Assembly (NCBI GenBank): GCA_028289645.1
Contig: JANQOK010000016.1
Coordinates: 682,001 to 746,000 of the forward strand
DNA: 64,000 bases
Origin: Anderseniella sp.
Lineage (GTDB): Bacteria > Pseudomonadota > Alphaproteobacteria > Rhizobiales > Aestuariivirgaceae
Direction: 5' to 3'
The translations under genes were made by a program, and so were the position numbers. The notes under the pieces are model-generated. The model did no database searches. It worked only from the letters and a program-made list of their open reading frames with translations, and was not told where the DNA came from. How positions within the stretch are numbered: the first letter of the stretch is position 1; every line of letters starts with the position of its first letter. Positions 63,711 to 64,000 of the stretch are shown piece by piece.

Positions 63711-64000
63711 ATGCTCAAGGAATTCAAAGAGTTTGCCTTCAAAGGCAACGTGCTCGATCTTGCCATCGGTGTGATCATCGCCGGTGCGTTTGGCCTGATC
63801 GTCAAATCGCTGGTGGACGACATCATCATGCCGATTGTCGGCGCTGTGACCGGCGGTGTCGATTTTTCGAACATGTTTGCACCACTGGCGAGCGGCGTCA
63901 CCGCTGCCACGCTCGATGCAGCCAAGGAACAGGGCGCGGTTCTGGCCTATGGCAGCTTCATTACCGCGATCGTGAACTTCCTGATCGTCGCCTTCATCCT
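63711..64000 (+). CDS. mscL: Large-conductance mechanosensitive channel MscL, N-terminal part (runs off the right edge)
   Basis: From ATG 63711, after AGAGGGGA, the frame reads [20 protein letters not shown] and then [20 protein letters not shown], the amphipathic N-terminal helix and first membrane helix of MscL, followed by the periplasmic loop and the second helix start ([15 protein letters not shown]). The gate opens under membrane tension to release solutes during osmotic downshock. About 97 residues are present. Confidence 0.96.
   Translation, partial: MLKEFKEFAFKGNVLDLAIGVIIAGAFGLIVKSLVDDIIMPIVGAVTGGVDFSNMFAPLASGVTAATLDAAKEQGAVLAYGSFITAIVNFLIVAFI

Overview
The window reads as chromosome of a high-GC alphaproteobacterium, most likely of the Hyphomicrobiales (Rhizobiales). 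Supporting signs are a PodJ-like polarity factor preceded by a TTAA-N7-TTAAC CtrA-type box, the rpmI-rplT-pheS-pheT order, a CrbS/CrbR-type sensor pair, a ligase-associated DNA-repair cassette, and a DUF2333/AAA operon of a kind I associate with this class. No phage, plasmid, IS or CRISPR structure was seen. Assignments come from reading translated sequence, not from database searches.

Layout. 0-2.4 kb: edge of a metallo-beta-lactamase-fold hydrolase and a cyclic-nucleotide-binding/thioredoxin-reductase-like fusion. 2.4-10.7 kb: a minus-strand block with a saccharopine-dehydrogenase/DUF4166 protein and a tightly packed five-gene operon (coiled coil, unknown, AAA ATPase, unknown, membrane DUF2333). 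10.8-16.2 kb: a GlxA-type regulator facing an NTF2-like protein, a frameshifted GNAT gene, a HicA-like protein, a 54-residue membrane protein, an AraC regulator, a PilZ protein and an exported protein. 16.2-19.7 kb: an AT-richer accessory patch beside tRNA-Ser(GGA), carrying a P-loop ATPase and an FRG-domain protein. 19.9-29.4 kb: msrA, phenylalanyl-tRNA synthetase and L20/L35 genes, a PuuA-like glutamine-synthetase-family enzyme, a Na+/H+ antiporter, two copies of a roughly 270-290 bp inverted-repeat element, and a tandem pair of Arg/Cys-rich exported proteins. 29.7-41.3 kb: serine hydrolase, acyl-CoA dehydrogenase, MerR regulator, PodJ-like protein, two methyltransferases, an orphan peptide-type ABC binding protein, an NTF2-like protein and DUF3429. 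41.3-48.6 kb: helicase and phosphoesterase on one strand, nuclease and ATP-dependent ligase on the other, with a MATE exporter between. 48.9-52.5 kb: an ABC importer without its binding protein. 52.5-58.8 kb: a ClpX-zinc-finger/HTH protein, a PLP desulfhydrase-family enzyme, photolyase, and a LysR-pirin-SDR-FMN reductase set. 59.3-63.5 kb: LuxR-type response regulator and transporter-linked hybrid kinase. 63.7 kb to the edge: mscL, partial.

How the genes fit together. The repair genes at 41-49 kb probably form one pathway, with the photolyase a separate repair function. The kinase and response regulator at 59-63 kb are probably cognate partners. The LysR gene probably controls the divergent pirin operon through a perfect palindrome between them. 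The best candidates for little-described biology are the ATPase/FRG pair next to tRNA-Ser, the five-gene AAA/DUF2333 operon, the inverted-repeat elements placed between convergent genes, and the ClpX-type zinc finger joined to a helix-turn-helix.
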